DNA from: Cytospora piceicola
Taxonomy: Eukaryota > Ascomycota > Sordariomycetes > Diaporthales > Cytosporaceae
DNA: 64,000 nucleotides
Reading direction: 5' to 3'
NCBI GenBank assembly: GCA_023375675.1
Contig: JALQBC010000062.1
Coordinates: forward strand, 62,001-126,000
Part shown: positions 52,995-63,864 of the stretch, one piece after another
Layout of the letters: every line of letters starts with the position of its first letter
Position numbering within the stretch: the first letter of the stretch is position 1
Program-made: the position numbers and the translations under genes
The notes under the pieces: generated by a model
The model's database searches: none
What the model was told of the DNA's origin: nothing
What the model saw: the letters and a program-made list of their open reading frames with translations, nothing else

Positions 52995-54815
52995 AATCCG
53001 GCTTTAAGTTAAGCTTTAGTTTTATATTTCTTATTAAGATTACTTACTTACTATTTATTTATATAACCTATTACCTTATATTAACCGAAAATAAAAGCTA
53101 GCCTTTTACTTTTATTCTTTTCTACTTACTACCTATCTATAATAGCTTTTAATATTAGCTTCTTTTTATATAAAACCTACTATTATACTTATAGTAATAG
53201 TTTTATTATCTATATTATATAGTAAGCTATAAGGTAAACTATATTATAATAATATAGTGTTTTAGCCTTTAAAATTCGGTTTCTTTATACTCTAATAGCT
53301 TTACTATTAAAAGTAATACCGGCTAAAGACGTATATATAATATATTAAAACAATAACTGCATTTATTATAACGGTAGCCTTTTATTTTATTTAAAGGTTT
53401 ATAACGCTGAAATCTATAATATATTTAAAATAGTATTTTAAGCTTTAACATTATACCTTTCTATTATACTTACAATCTTATAATACTATACTTATATTAA
53501 TAATACTACAGTTATTTAAAGTATTATATATTAGCTATACGTTAAATAGCTTTTAATATAAGTTTATTTACTTTTAAAATATTATATTTAAGATTCCGGT
53601 TTTAGTTATTATTATTTAAAGCTTAAGCTATACCGATATAAAAAGTAATAAAAAAGCCGACTAAATTATTAAAATAGTTATATAAAGTAACTACTTTAAT
53701 AAGTTTAATAAACTATACTTTATAAGTATTATACTTAAAGAACTAAAGATAATCTTTTAAGTAAAAATATTTATAACTTTAAATTTAAAAAGAAACTATA
53801 ACTTAATTAAAATAAAAAAAGTAAAAAATAAAATATAATATTTAAAATATATTATAAATACTATAAGTATATAGTAATACTATTTAAACTTTTTAATACT
53901 TTAGTTATATTTTAAACTATAAATTATTATATATTATAAATGTATTATAAATATTATTATTATTATATAAATTAATAATATCTTTATTTATTTTAAAAAT
54001 AAAAGTAAGTATAAAGAATATATAAATTAAATATTAAAAGTAGTATAAAATATAAAACTATTAATAACATTAAAAACAAGATTATTTTATATAAAAAAAA
54101 AGAAAACTTTCTTAAATATATTATTTTATTAAATAAATTTATATATAAAAGTAACAAAGTATAATAATTTAAAAGTAGCTTAAACTAACTATTATATATA
54201 ATATATACTTAATAAATATATTACTATATTATCTTATACTTTACTTACTTAAGTATATTAATTTCTATATTAAATATATTTTAAAGTTAATTATATAACT
54301 TACTTATTTATATAAACTAAAGTATTTCTGTAATAACCTTTACTACTATTTAATATACCCTTTTAAAAAAGCTATTTATAAATAAGTTTCTTTATATAAG
54401 CCTTTTTTATTAAGGTATTAGCCTTTATAAAAAGGTAAAGGTAGGTAAGGCCTGTTATAGCTATATAGCTAACCCTATTTAATAGTATTACCTATAAAAC
54501 ACGCTTCTTTTTCCTTTTATTTACTATTACGTAGTTATTACTACTACTATTACTATCGTAGTAGTACCGGTAATAATAATAAGTAAGATTTTAGTAGTTC
54601 TACTTATATGTATATTACTAATTGTTTTTATAATACTTTTCTGTTTTAAAAAGAAGTTAGCCGAGTTAGCTATAAAAAAGTAAGCTATAGTAACGTAGCG
54701 CTGCTTTTTAGTCTTTTTTATAAGGCTAGCTACCTTTATTATATATCTTTTATATCTTTATCTTTTATATCTTTTCTAATTAGTATATAGTATAACAGTT
54801 CTATCGTTTATTTAA
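52995..54815. other. Degenerate element V (right part) and unassigned AT-rich DNA
   Basis: Continues the sequence interrupted by the Tc1 element. Between 53780 and 54260 it is nearly pure A/T. At 54536-54560 TAGTTATTACTACTACTATT faces a nearby TACTATCGTAGTAGTACC, a weak inverted repeat. No gene assigned. Confidence 0.3.
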
Positions 54816-54905
54816 ACGATAATAATAACGATAAAGATAAGGATATAAATAAAGATAAGGATAAAGATAAAGATAAGGATAAAGATAAAGATAAGAATAA
54901 AAGTA
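54816..54905 (+). repeat. (GATAAA/GATAAG)n hexanucleotide array
   Basis: About 15 units. In the frame that stays open it encodes alternating Asp-Lys (DKDKDK), preceded by Asn/Asp-rich and followed by NKSKSKGKAG, then a further 30 codons without a stop. It could be a coding repeat of the unidentified element. Confidence 0.8.
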
Positions 54906-56300
54906 AAAGTAAAGGTAAAGCCGGTATAAAGCCTACTATAAGTACTTTTTCTATAGTTCTTTCTGTTAAGTTATCTGCTAATACCTTTATTTTAAAAAGA
55001 TAAAAAGGTTAAAAGCTAGTTATAGCTTTCGACTACTTTTTATACTTTATATATAGTATAATCTGTTAGGATTTATACTATACTTTACCGGCGTTACGTT
55101 TACTAGTAAACGTATTAAAGGTTTATAAACTCTTATTATAATTAAGCTAAAGGTTATATAAAGATATATACGCGGTATATATAAGTTAGCTATACGTACT
55201 TTTTTATACTAGTTAGTATAAAGCTTAAAGTTTATACTTTTAATTTCTTTTATAAAAGAATTTAAAAAGGCTTATAAACTAATAAAGGTAAGGTAAAAGA
55301 GGTATATTATTATATATATACTTCTTATATTAGTATTATAGCCGTTAAAGCTATATAAAAGTAAAAGGCTTTTTTAAACTTTTACCTTTAATCGGTAGTT
55401 TAGCTATAAAAGAAAAGCTACTAACTTTAAGTATAGTAGTTTACTTAAAAATAATATAATATAATTTAAACGCCTTTATATATAGGCTAATATACCTTAT
55501 AACGTTCTTTTTCTTTTTAATATTATAATATATACTTTTATATATTTATATTAAATTAGTAGGTTTTTAGCTTATTATTTATATTATCTTTTATATCTTT
55601 TACCTTTTATTTCCGGATCTTATCTTCGATATTAACTAGCTTAAGTTAAGTAGTAAACTTTTAATACCTAGTAATAAAGAGTACTTTAGTTAGTTTATTA
55701 ATAACTATATTTAAAATACTAACGTAATTAATATATAAGTGTTTTTATTAAACTTTTTATTATAGCTAGTAATTATATATATCTATATAACAAAGTTTTA
55801 TATTAAGCTAAGTAATCTTTTTATTTACTAGCTTAATCGCAGAGTTATAATTATATTTTTATATTTTATATTTATATTTTTAAAAATATAAAAATATATG
55901 TATTTTATATTTATATATCTAAACCTCTGTATTTATATTTATGTTTATTTCTAAACCTTTATATTTTATATTCTTATATTTCTAATACAGAAATATAAAT
56001 ACACTATATAAAATAATAAAGAACTATATAAAGGTATAAATAACTATTATATTATTAACTATTATAGTTCTTATTATAAAAGTTCTTAAAGTATATTAAT
56101 ATTTATTTTATTAAATTGTATATTTTTATTTATATAACTGTATATATTTATATTTTTATATTTTTATATTAGAAATATAAAATATAAATATAAAAATACA
56201 AAATACGTATTTATATTTATATTTATTTTTAACCCTCTGTATTTGTATTTATATTTATTTCCGACTTTTTATATTTGTATTTTTATACTTATATATATTT
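54906..56300. other. Unassigned AT-rich DNA with palindromes and a 310-bp-spaced direct repeat
   Basis: From 55850 to 56290 there are many TATTTATATTT-like repeats, including a 22-bp perfect palindrome at 55871-55892 (TTTATATTTTT with its complement). A segment beginning AACC(C)TCTGTATTT is found near 55920 and again near 56231. No gene assigned. Confidence 0.45.
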
Positions 56301-58154
56301 TATAACTTTACTTAATCGTTTATATATTATTATATTATAGTTAGATAATCTGCTAGTTAAACTAAACTTTTAGTTTTTATATAAAGCGATATTAAAAAAA
56401 GGCTTTTTTTAATACTTAAATAAAAGAAAGTAACTTAGCCTTTATAATAAAGGTAATTATAGTATCTTACTTATTTATTTTCTATTTAATATATTTACTA
56501 AATAGTTTTATTATATATACTTATAAACCTTAACGGTTTAAGCTATTATCGGTAAAAGATAAGTCGTTTTATACTTTAAAAAAGTTTACTCTTTTTAATT
56601 TAAAAGTAAAGGCTAATATTTAAGTAAGATATATTAAAACCCGGTCGGCTATTTTATAATACTATAGCTTAAAATTAATATTAAACTATATAAGCTTAAG
56701 TACTATAAAAGCTATATTTAGCTTTATAATTACTATTATATATAAAATTAATCCGACTTTATATTAATATAAATAAGCTAATATAATAAATACCTAGTTT
56801 AGATATAGTAATAGTTTTATTAAAGTTATTAGTATTTTATATAAAACTTATTATTATATTTATATAAAATATAATATTTTATCTATATAGTTTACTTAAA
56901 AAAGCTAGATCTTTTATATAACTTAATCTTTAAGTATTATAATACTTAAAACTATTAAAGATCGTTTCTGCCTATAATTCTATATTATAACTTTAGTTAC
57001 TTAATAGCTTTTTTAGCTACTTTCTTATCTTTATTTTAATATGTAATAACGATATAATTTATATAGAAAAAGATTAATATATTATTCTTTATAAAATAAT
57101 AAGGCTTATAAAAAATTAAAGTAAAACCGATCTTTTTAAGTATATAAGTAAGTTCTTTTTATTATAGTAATAGAGATTCTTTAAGTCTATAAAAGGCCTT
57201 TTTTAATAAAAGGACTTACTTTAACTTTTGATATCCTTATAATATATATATATAGATCTTTTTATTAAGTAATACGTTAATATAGCTATTAACCGTATTG
57301 TATTAAATAAGTTTAAAATTAAACCGAGCTATAATCGGTATTATTATTTTAAATAATGTTTTAATAAAAGTAGTTATATAAGTTTATTTTATATCGCCTT
57401 TTTATTATTAATCCCTTTAGATAACTAGCCGGGCTTTATATTTAATAAAGAACTTATACTTATTATATTTATAGATATATACTTATATATAGTTTAATAA
57501 TGTTTTTTTAACTATTACGTCTACTACCTTTTCTTTTTATAACCGTATTTCCTTATAACTTTAAAGATAGTTTCTTTCTATTTACTAAAATAAGGTTTTA
57601 TAAATATATTTATAACGTTTATAAAACGTTTTTACAGTTAAAAGTAACTTTCGTTTATAAATCTTTTATCTTTTTTATAAACGGTATAATATTATAGCAG
57701 GTTTACGTTTTTTATTCTTTAAGATAACCTTTTTATCTTTCTTATACTATACCTTTTATAATAGTCTTCTTATTTTACTATTTTAGTTAGTTTTATAATT
57801 TTCCTATATTAAACGCTAACATTTATAGATATACCTTATTGTTTTAAGGTATTATTTTATCTTTTAAGCACTTTTCGTTTATTTTTATTATAAAAGCTAT
57901 AAGAATAAAGCTATATAACAGAAAAGGAAATACCTTTAAGATTAGTAAGTATATATACGTTTTATTTAAAAGGTAATTAGTCTTTTTAGCGTATGTTTCT
58001 ACTATTTTATTCCCGCTCTTATATACTTCTGCTCTTATATTAACTTTAATATAAATAGTATTACTTTCGAAATCTTTTACTTCTTTTTCTTTAAATAAAG
58101 TACTTATTAAATTCTTTTATAATATTATCTGTTAATATAAGTATTCTTATAATA
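56301..58154 (+). other. Unidentified degenerate element W with plus-strand coding signal
   Basis: From about 56540 to 57540 the plus strand can be read as one protein-like frame with isolated stops: it opens RFKLLSVKDKSFYTLKKFTL near 56540, and VYKRPFLIKGLTLTFDILII lies near 57190-57250, followed by LNRATIGIIILNNVLIKVVI near 57310-57380. The charge pattern and the preference for stops at former Gln/Trp codons suggest a decayed gene. I do not recognise a domain; it may be a transposon ORF or a captured host gene. Confidence 0.35.
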
Positions 58155-58329
58155 CTAGGGAACAGCGGTAGGACCGCTTACTAAGAAGGCCTTCTGTTAA
58201 AAAGGATCGGAATATCAATAGCTACTTAAGTAGATACGCCGCTTAAGCTGCTCCGGATATAATAAAGTAACGCTTAAAGGGCGTTACTCTATCGTATTCT
58301 TTATAGCCTTAAGCGGCGAAATAATTAAT

Positions 58330-58378
<49 letters not shown>

Positions 58379-58381
58379 TAT
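58155..58381 (-). mobile_element. Helitron-like element E, copy E4 (3' end only)
   Basis: 3'-terminal 227 bases of an E element, 3' end at the left (CTAGGGAACAGCGG preceded by A on the plus strand). It contains the hairpin, the inverted 5' motif, the degraded palindrome (58241-58316) and the start of the tandem array, now (AACT)n at 58325-58378. It is cut where E5 begins. Confidence 0.78.
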
Positions 58382-58689
58382 ACCTTCTGTTAAGAAGGTT
58401 AATGTTTGTTTTATAAGGCAGGCGAGTATAGAGAAAATTATTGCCTTTAAGATTTATACTACCTGTTTTTAATTCTGATTAGCTCTGAATTATAATTATG
58501 CTAATTCGCTATAGCACCCGTTTAGGGCACCTGATTAGCTATGAAAAGCAGTAATTTTAGCCGTCGAACGGCTAAGAGAACTAGAGATTATTAAGCCTTT
58601 TAATGCCTGCCGGAAGGCTTACGGTCACTTTAACGCCTACGATAAGACCGATTATAATAAGGCTTACGATAAGGCTTTCACTATAGACC

Positions 58690-59150
58690 TTAGGTTCGAA
58701 CTAAAATACACGCTCGAGTTTTAATCCGATTAAGACGTACTTACCTAAATCTGAATCTGAAGAAAAAGGGCTATTAAACGGTATATTTAATTAAATCGTA
58801 GCTCTTAAGGCAGGCTTACTATTAAAGCTAATAGTTCTAATTCTCTAAGTTCTTAAGGTTCTTAACCCGAACCCTAGCCTTTCCCTTCCTCTTTACTTAC
58901 TTAGGCCTTTAGGTTTATATTAAGATGCACGCTCGAGTTTTAATTCGATTAAATAACACTAACCTAAATCTGAATCTGTAGAAAAAGGGCTATTAAACGG
59001 TATATTTAATTAAATCGTAGCCCTTAAAGTAGGCTTAGTATTAAAGCTAATAGTTCTAATTCTCTAAGTTCTTAAGGTTCTTAACCTGAACCCTAGCCTT
59101 TACCTTTCTTTTTCTTTACCGAAAGCTTATATAAGCCTTTAGATTCGGAT
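58690..59150 (+). repeat. 219-bp subterminal tandem repeat, two copies (E5)
   Basis: CTTAACC(C/T)GAACCCTAGCC occurs at 58861 and 59080, spacing 219 bases; it is the reverse complement of the E3 unit. Confidence 0.9.
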
Positions 59151-59155
59151 TTAGT

Positions 59156-59158
59156 TAA

Positions 59159-59190
<32 letters not shown>

Positions 59191-59575
59191 TAAATAAGTA
59201 AGTAGGTAGGTTAGCTAGTAGGTTAGCTTGTAAAGTAGCTAGTAACTTAGTTAGTTAATTATTAAGTAATTAAGTAAGTAAGTAAGTAAGTAAGTTAGTT
59301 AGTTAATAAGTAGGTTAATTAGTTTATAAATAAGCTAGGTTATAAGTAAGTAAGTAAGTAAGTAGGTTAGCTAGTATATTAGCTAGTAAATTAATTATTA
59401 AATTAGCTAGTAAATAAACAAGTAAGTAAGTTAGATAGTACGTTAGTTAGTAAATTAGTTATTAAATTAGCTAGTAAATAAGTAAATAAGTAAATAAGTA
59501 AGTAAGTAAGTTAATAAGTTAGTAACTAAAAAGGTAAATAAATATATAAATAAATATAATAAATAATAAGTTAGT
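59156..59575. repeat. (AAGT)n arrays in E5
   Basis: Alternating AAGTAAGT blocks and GTTAGCTAGTA/AATTAGCTAGTA variants; counterpart of the CTTA arrays of E1 and E3 on the other strand. Confidence 0.88.
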
Positions 59576-59721
59576 TAGTTAGTTAATTATTTCGCCGCTT
59601 AAGGCTACAGAGGAGACGATAGAGTAACGCCCTTCGGCGTATCTACTTAAGTAGTTATTAAGATTCCGATCCTTCTTAACGGAAGGCGTTCTCGGCAGGC
59701 GGTCCTACCGCCGTTCCCTAG

Positions 59722-60639
59722 TTAGGAATATCAGACTACGGCTAGTATCGTGCTGTGTGTGTAGTACAGGTCCGTCTGTACCGTTTAGTGTCAGGTTACA
59801 TAGCTACCTAGGTATTGTTAATAGGTATTCACCTTTCACCTTTAAAGGCGGACGAACCTGTGGTGCTTAGCGGGGAAGAACGCTACGAAAATAACCCCAG
59901 GGTCTGCGGCAGACCACCAAGCTTTTAAGTAAGCGGGCTATACTTACCGGTCCGCGGGAACATAGGAGGTAGTGAAAATCACTTACCGCTGGTCTTTCTT
60001 ATCCTTAAAGCTTCCTTATCTGTAATGCTTTTTCTATAGCGGGCTACCTATGTACCTATGTTCCTGGGTAGGTGCAAATAGACAGACAGTTATATACCTA
60101 GGTACCTATAGGTACTTAGTAGGTATATGGTCCGTACCGCGCCCGAACCCGATACACGCAACAGCCGCGCTGTAACACGCGTAGACGCGCCGTCAGTTGT
60201 TTACTATAGTAACTGCAATTCATACATACACGTGACGTCGCGTCTGCCTGGCGCCGACCCTTCCTTGGTTGAGCTCTCAAGTCAACCTTGGAAGTCGCAG
60301 CAACTGGTACTTTACTGACTGCCTGCCCTCTTTCCTTCTTTTCTATTTACTAATAACATCTTTTCCCTAGTCACAACACCACAACACCACGTCGGCGTCA
60401 ATCTACATACACATACACTCTCTCTGTCACCATCCATCCATCGCCACCACAGATCTATCATCATTCCCATCGTCAATCCTATATTATCCATCCATCCATC
60501 CACCAGCCGTCCAACCGTTTCCATCTGGTCCGTCATTTCGCTCGCCGTTAATCTAGTCCGACCGAGACGACCATCTACCGAACCGAACCGTCATTAATCT
60601 CCCATTCCCATCACCAGCATCATTCCCATCACGGCTCTT
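59722..60639. other. Ordinary-composition non-coding DNA beside the AT-rich block
   Basis: CpA and TpG reappear at once. It contains several CCTAGGTA-type short palindromes (ACCTAGGTA near 59807, ACCTAGGTACCTATAGGTAC near 60097), which are common in fungal intergenic DNA, and CCAT runs at 60428-60440 and 60484-60500. No convincing exon: a 63-codon ATG frame at 60127-60318 has no recognisable content. Confidence 0.6.
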
Positions 60640-61030
60640 ATCGCCCTGGCTGGTGACCGTGTGGAGTCTTAAGCCTCGACCGATCTGATCCTTTACTGAA
60701 GGAGAGGAAAGGAAGAGGAATCGCCCACGGTCACTTTAGAGATGTCGGTGGGCTTAGGTGACTTCGGTCTTCCCTTATAACTCCACGGTCTCTGCAGTCT
60801 TACCTTTCTTACTTGCTCGATTACTTGCTCGTCTATCGGTGGCTGCACGCCGCCTGTGACTCTCCCTAATTGCCTGTGCTCCCCATACACCTGTCTAGGC
60901 CTCCCTCTTCTTCTGGCCCGCTATAACAAACGTGTGGAAATGTTCCTAGTGCCTTCTCGGCGCAATCATGGACGAGGGCCTGTTTTGCAAGATGGTTGTG
61001 TGTTCCTGGCGGCTGGGCGGCGGCCTCTTT
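60640..61030. repeat. Diverged duplicated segment, copy 1
   Basis: Ordered blocks shared with 61500-61838: GTGTGGAGTCT..., a GGAATCGCC(C/T)ACGGT block, GATGTCGGTGGGCTTRGGTG, TATAACTCCACGGTCTCTGC, TGCACGCCGCCTG, TGCTCCCCATA, GTCTAGGCCTCC, GGCCCGCTAT, and a GGACGAGGGCC to GGCTGGGC block near the end. The blocks keep their order with small insertions and deletions, so this is a true duplication. It has not been altered by RIP. Confidence 0.8.
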
Positions 61031-61499
61031 TTCTCTCTCTTTTACTTCACGAATGCACGTGTCTGATACTGATTGACTAGATGCCATCGAGAGACTGGGC
61101 AATGGGAACGCCGTACCTCGCTTACAAGAAGCTCGCCGTCTGTCTGCGACCTTGCTTGCCTGTTCGCTGTCTTCAGGTTTTCTTCTCCGTCCCACCTCCA
61201 CTCCCTCCTCCTCCTCTTCTGGTTCATTTCAGTCTTGCTAACATCACAAATTTAACTCTTGCAGCTACCGCCTATACACTACCCACCGCCAATCGTCCCC
61301 CATCAATCACATTCCATCTTCCTGCCTCCACGGCCAACATCAATTAACCACCACCACTCGCTCAAGATTCTACGCAAAACCACTCTTTCGCTAAGCCACC
61401 TGCTCAGGATTTCCTATAAGTCCGTCCCCCTCCCTGTCCCCCTCCTCCTTAGCCTACTTCACTCTTATACTGCCTTGTTTTTCTGTCTTGCGTCCTTCT

Positions 61500-61838
61500 G
61501 TTGCCCTGGCTGTGCCCGTGTGGAGTCTCGAGCCTTGCTTGCAAGGAATCGCCTACGGTTACTTTGGAGATGTCGGTGGGCTTGAGTTCCGACCTCATAT
61601 AACTCCACGGTCTCTGCAATGCGGTGGGCTTGGGTGATATCTCTGGAAATCTTCCCTCGTAACTCCACGGTTGCACGCCGCTTGAGCCCCGATCCTCTTT
61701 GCCTGCTGCTCCCCATAACGTCTAGGCCTCCGCTTGGCCCGCTATGACAACGTGGAGATGTCCTATGCCCTGTGGCTACGATGGACGAGGGCCCGCGCAT
61801 GGAGCTCTGGCCGTCTCTTGAGGCTGGGCAGCCACAAT
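61500..61838. repeat. Diverged duplicated segment, copy 2
   Basis: Second copy of the 60640 segment. It contains two consecutive GCGGTGGGCTT modules (61570 and 61620), where copy 1 has one. Confidence 0.8.
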
Positions 61839-62252
61839 GCCTGCTTAACCTTAACTCTCGCTACTACTGCCAATGTTTACCAACAGCACCACCAATACCA
61901 ACCAGTCCCTCCTCTTCCTTACTCTAACTGCTAACTGTTCACCATCCACGATCTGCCGCCTGCCGCCTGCCACTGCATATGCATAAGGTTCACCAGCCAA
62001 CCAATCTGACCGGCCTCAAATCCATCTTCTATCAAGAGACTCAGTAACTACAAAAAGGATTTGCATCAATCGGTTTCCCTCCATTCTTCCTCTGCTGTAT
62101 TACGCTCGCTAACTTTGACTTAGTCTGCAGGATCCAAATCCACCCATCCATCCACCCTCCTTATACTCGTCTTCTATCTCGACCTGCCACCGTACATACC
62201 TAGGTACACCAAGAGCTCCAAAACCGCACACCGAGATACGCCGGTCCTTCGT

Positions 62253-62375
62253 ACACACACAACACACAACACACAACACACAACACACAACACACAACAC
62301 ACAACACACAACACACAACACACAACACACAACACACAACACACAACACACAACACACAACACACAACACACACA
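62253..62375. repeat. (ACACAAC)n heptanucleotide satellite
   Basis: About 17 near-perfect 7-base units. The minus strand of this array stays open and would encode a Cys/Val repeat; that is a by-product of the repeat and not evidence for a protein. Confidence 0.95.
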
Positions 62376-62424
62376 AAAGAGGAGGATCTCTGCTTTGGCT
62401 ACCGAGCGGAAACCGCCGCCCTGG

Positions 62425-62575
62425 CAGTAGCGCGGTGGGCTTGGGTGACTTTGTGTCTTCCCATGTAACTCCACGGTTACTACTTTGGAGATGCGGTGGG
62501 CTTAGGTGAATTCGTCGGAAATCTTCCTTCGTAACTCCGCGGTCTCTGTAACGCGGTGGGCTTAAGTTTCGATGG
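62425..62575. repeat. Three further GCGGTGGGCTT modules (partial copy 3)
   Basis: Modules start at about 62429, 62490 and 62551, spacing 61 bases both times. Each begins GCGGTGGGCTTRRGT; the first two continue to TAACTCC(A/G)CGGT. They are derived from the same unit as the 60640/61500 duplication. Confidence 0.82.
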
Positions 62576-63778
62576 CTGTTCCTTACGGCTGGGTGGTCTG
62601 TTTCTTCCCCTGGATCCACCCCCCCCCCCGAAATGAACCTACCGTCAACATCCCTAACCTCCATTTTCTTGACCTTCTCTACTATCACCAAGCTGTCTAT
62701 CTGTTCGAGCTCTCTTTCCCGTGCCTAGTCTCCTCTGCGCATGTTGACTCTTACTCGTCTTGACTAACCCTTCTCTGCCAGATACAGTCCGTCTCCCCTG
62801 AAACCACGTCTTTCTATCGAGAATACTCGAAGTCCTCTATCCTCCCGAAGACGAGGCCACTAGCCCGCCAGCCAGCCCACTACACTGCACTGCAATTGTT
62901 AAGGACACAATCACACGTCGCTCTGTCCATCTGTCTGTCTGTAAGCTCTCAGCTTCGGACTAGCACGTCGAACTGCGCCGCTCGCGAACTACACCAGTCT
63001 CGAGAAGTTGTCCTCGTCCTTACTAACCAAGCAGCTCTGTTCCGCATCCTGTCAGAACCCGCCCAGGTCTCCTCCGATCAAAGAATCTCTATCTCCTGCC
63101 TCATTCCTTCTCTTCTTCCACCTCGCCAGAACCTTGAACACAGTCTAGCACCTGCGACGGAGTCGGCAATACTGCCAGCCATTGACTTCCCAGCGCCACA
63201 CCATTTGCAAACCTGCTCGACCTTCACACAGCTACCTCATCAGTCCGAGTATTAGTCGTCAAAGACACTTACAATGCACCATATTGGCGGCCCTTACCGT
63301 CAACGCTCATCGTCAAGCCTCTCCAAGTCGCTCTTCGCTTTATAAGGGCTGTGCCCTCGTCTCTCCCCCCTCCTGGCTGTTCTCGAGGTCGTAGTCGATA
63401 TTGAGGTCGTAGGCTATACAAAGAGAGGCAGGCGAAGTCCAAGTCGACATCGAATCTTGGTCCGTGTCTGCCCTGCCTGTTTAGAGGCCGTCTTTTGTCA
63501 AGAAGTGCTTCTCTGGTACCAATAATTTACAAGAGGAGAGGAGAGGAGAAGACCGGAGAGTTGAGATACTCGGGGAATGGGGAATGAAGGGAGAGACAGG
63601 GAGAAAGAGAGAAGAACAGATCTCGCTGCTGTCATCTGTTGCGTTGACCGCCTTGACCGGTTCTGTTTTCTTGGATCTCGTCCTTTTGCTCTGGTGTGTT
63701 TGCATTGCTTGTTCCTGCTGACGGCGACAAGACTATTTGGCGATCGATCGATCTGGAGTTGAGCTGAAGCGCCTAAGG
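62576..63778. other. Non-coding, pyrimidine-rich upstream-type DNA
   Basis: Ordinary base composition, long C/T-rich stretches (62900-63180), a TTATAAGGG at about 63339 that could be a core-promoter element, and a purine-rich GAGGAGAGGAGAGGAG run at about 63532-63550. No frame shows recognisable protein content; the longest (62896-63255) does not begin with ATG. Probably promoter or 5' leader of a gene beyond the window. Confidence 0.45.
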
Positions 63779-63864
63779 TTGTGTTGTGTTGTGTTGTGTT
63801 GTGTTGTGTTGTGTTGTGTTGTGTTGTGTTGTGTTGTGTTGTGTTGTGTTGTGTTGTGTTGTGT
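63779..63864. repeat. (GTGTT)n pentanucleotide microsatellite
   Basis: About 17 uninterrupted units. It is G/T-rich on the plus strand, whereas the 7-base array at 62253 is A/C-rich on the same strand. Confidence 0.96.

Larger units (their letters stand above)
58382..59721 (+). mobile_element. Helitron-like element E, copy E5 (complete ends)
   Basis: 1340 bases. The 5' end ACCTTCTGTTAAGAAGG (58382-58398) follows T; the 3' end GTTCCCTAG (59713-59721) is followed by T. The 15-base hairpin GGCGGTCCTACCGCC is at 59698-59712, nine bases before the end, and CCTTCTTAACGGAAGG at 59671-59686 is the inverse of the 5' terminus (15 of 16). It has two copies of the 219-bp repeat (marker at 58861 and 59080) and AAGT arrays at 59156-59575. 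Its palindrome has lost one arm. The last base of E5 is the edge of the RIP-altered block. Non-coding. Confidence 0.82.

Noticed and set aside
58155..59721. One foldback transposon with 220-bp inverted ends
   Set aside because: The left part is a truncated 3' end (E4) and the right part a complete E5 with its own 5' terminus. No matching target duplication flanks 58155 and 59721.
60127..60318. 63-codon ATG frame in the ordinary-composition region
   Set aside because: Short, with no domain and no splice or neighbour support; the length is expected by chance at this base composition.
61073..61585. Overlapping plus-strand frames of 60-108 codons
   Set aside because: Pro/Ser/Leu-rich products of C/T-rich DNA in several frames at once, with no conserved motif.
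62109..62691. Cys/Val-rich minus-strand frames of 66-163 codons
   Set aside because: Produced by the (ACACAAC)n array, which is open in all frames of one strand. No other coding evidence.
62896..63255. 119-codon plus-strand frame
   Set aside because: Begins at TTG rather than ATG, has no recognisable domain, and lies in pyrimidine-rich upstream-type DNA.
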